From positions 1-7,874 of the forward strand of contig CAMOIK010000100.1 in assembly GCA_946615875.1 (NCBI GenBank): a stretch of DNA of 7,874 nt, given 5' to 3'. Under the pieces are notes generated by a model. The model ran no database searches, was not told where the DNA came from, and worked only from the letters and a program-made list of their open reading frames with translations. The stretch comes from an uncultured Verrucomicrobiota bacterium (GTDB taxonomy: Bacteria > Verrucomicrobiota > Kiritimatiellia > RFP12 > UBA1067). Both the position numbers and the translations under genes were made by a program. Of this stretch, positions 6,889 through 7,874 are shown one piece after another; the stretch's first letter is position 1, and each line of letters starts with the position of its first letter.

Positions 6889-7874
6889 TCACACCTTTTC
6901 GAGCGCCTGCGCGAGGTCGGCGATCAGGTCGTCGGGATCCTCGAGGCCCACGGAGAAGCGAATGAGGTCCGGCGGGATGCCGGCGGCGAGCAGCTGTTCG
7001 TCGGTGAGCTGGCGGTGAGTGTGCGAAGCCGGGTGCAGGACGCAGCTCCAGGCGTCTGCCACGTGCGTGACGATGCCGATCGTCTTGAGAGAGTCCATGA
7101 AGCGGATGGATACGTCGCGCCCGCCCTTGATGCCGAACGTCATCACGCCGCACGGGCTTTCGCCGTCGAACTGCCGCTTGACGAGGTCGTGGTATTTGGA
7201 ATCTTCGAGGCCGGCGAAGTTCACCCACGCCACCTTCTCCTGCGTCTTGAGCCACTTGGCGATCTTCAGGGCGGACTCCGCGTGGCGGCGGATGCGCAGG
7301 TGCAGCGACTCCAGTCCGAGGTTCAGGAGGAAGGCGTTGAATGGCGAAGGTATCGAGCCGAAGTCTCGCATGAGGTGTGCGGTCGCCTTCACGATGTAGG
7401 CCATTTTGCCAAACTGCTTCGCGTAGGAAAGCCCGTGGTAGGATTCGTCCGGCTCGACGAGGCCCGGGAAGCGCTCCGGGTATTTCGTCCAGTCGAAGTT
7501 GCCGGAATCGACGATGCATCCGCCGACCTGCGAAGAGTGGCCGTCCATGTACTTCGTGGTGGCGTGGGTGACGATGTCGGCGCCGAACTCGAACGGGCGG
7601 CAGAGGATCGGCGTAGGGAAGGTGTTATCGACGATGAGCGGCACGCCGAACTCGTGGGCGAGGCGGGCGAACTTGCCGATGTCGAGGACGCAGCCGGAAG
7701 GATTGGAGACGGTCTCGCCGAAGACGCACTTGGTGTTGGGCCTGAAGGCCGCCCTGATCGTCTCGTCGTCGGCGTCGGGATCCACGAAGGTGAAGTCGAT
7801 GCCGAGCTTCTTCATGCTTACGGCGAAGAGGTTGAAGGTGCCGCCGTAGATCTGCGCCGACGAGACGACGTGGT
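6889..7874 (-). CDS. metY: O-acetylhomoserine sulfhydrylase, 5' end outside the window
   Basis: This is a PLP enzyme of the Cys/Met metabolism (gamma-family) group that makes homocysteine from O-acetylhomoserine and sulfide in the cytosol. The frame is open to the right edge, giving 327 residues plus the stop; the roughly 100 N-terminal residues are missing, as MetY proteins are usually about 430 long. The visible Met at 7815 is internal: upstream codons continue the family sequence IYGGTFNLFAVS. Seen motifs, numbered from the first complete codon: ETVSNPSG (53-60), VDNTFPTP (81-88) with the PLP-ring Asp82, and ATTKYMDGHSSQVGG (104-118) with the Schiff-base Lys107. The segment FDW...FPG...EPDESYHG after it is the insertion typical of MetY and absent from MetB/MetC. 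The C-terminal HPASHTHRQL and IRFSVGLEDPDDLIADL are standard. A 65-nt spacer with a hairpin separates it from the next gene, so it may be a separate transcription unit. Confidence 0.95.
   Translation of the reverse strand, partial: HVVSSAQIYGGTFNLFAVSMKKLGIDFTFVDPDADDETIRAAFRPNTKCVFGETVSNPSGCVLDIGKFARLAHEFGVPLIVDNTFPTPILCRPFEFGADIVTHATTKYMDGHSSQVGGCIVDSGNFDWTKYPERFPGLVEPDESYHGLSYAKQFGKMAYIVKATAHLMRDFGSIPSPFNAFLLNLGLESLHLRIRRHAESALKIAKWLKTQEKVAWVNFAGLEDSKYHDLVKRQFDGESPCGVMTFGIKGGRDVSIRFMDSLKTIGIVTHVADAWSCVLHPASHTHRQLTDEQLLAAGIPPDLIRFSVGLEDPDDLIADLAQALEKV

Overview
The window is GC-rich DNA carrying five protein genes, all on the minus strand and packed almost end to end. Reading in the direction of transcription (high to low coordinates) these are: the C-terminal three quarters of an O-acetylhomoserine sulfhydrylase (metY-like, cut by the window edge at 7874); a 1072-residue membrane protein with about 11 helices and a long TPR tail; a 377-residue unrecognised protein built from about 14 aromatic 'WPLY/FPFF' motifs; a UbiA-family prenyltransferase that most resembles decaprenyl-phosphate phosphoribosyltransferase (DPPR synthase); and a folylpolyglutamate/dihydrofolate synthase (folC). 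The organism cannot be named from this. The GC content, weak Shine-Dalgarno signals, the large DUF2723-like/TPR protein and the WPLY-repeat protein would fit a PVC-group bacterium (Verrucomicrobiota, Kiritimatiellota or Lentisphaerota), but this is impression only.

Layout: 1-62 holds three AT-rich 22-bp tandem repeats that look unlike the rest of the window, possibly the end of an insertion element just outside the left edge. 49-129 is a short open tail that could be the 3' remnant of a broken gene. 130-339 is non-coding, with small dyads. 340-3602 (folC, UbiA, WPLY protein) and 3605-6823 (TPR membrane protein) form one tight cluster with gaps of 1, 16 and 2 nt, so four genes are probably co-transcribed and partly translationally coupled. 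6824-6888 is a 65-nt spacer with a strong GC hairpin separating this cluster from metY.

How the genes may work together: the three middle genes all point to the cell envelope. A UbiA/DPPR-type enzyme would make a polyprenyl-phosphate sugar (phosphoribosyl) lipid; a GT-C-like polytopic protein is the type of enzyme that uses polyprenyl-linked sugars; and the aromatic repeat protein looks like a beta-rich exported or outer-membrane protein. A polyprenyl-linked pentose glycosylation or envelope-polymer module is a reasonable hypothesis, not a demonstrated function. folC and metY are housekeeping one-carbon and sulfur-amino-acid genes at either end. The plus strand carries no convincing gene; its long open frames are antisense shadows caused by high GC.
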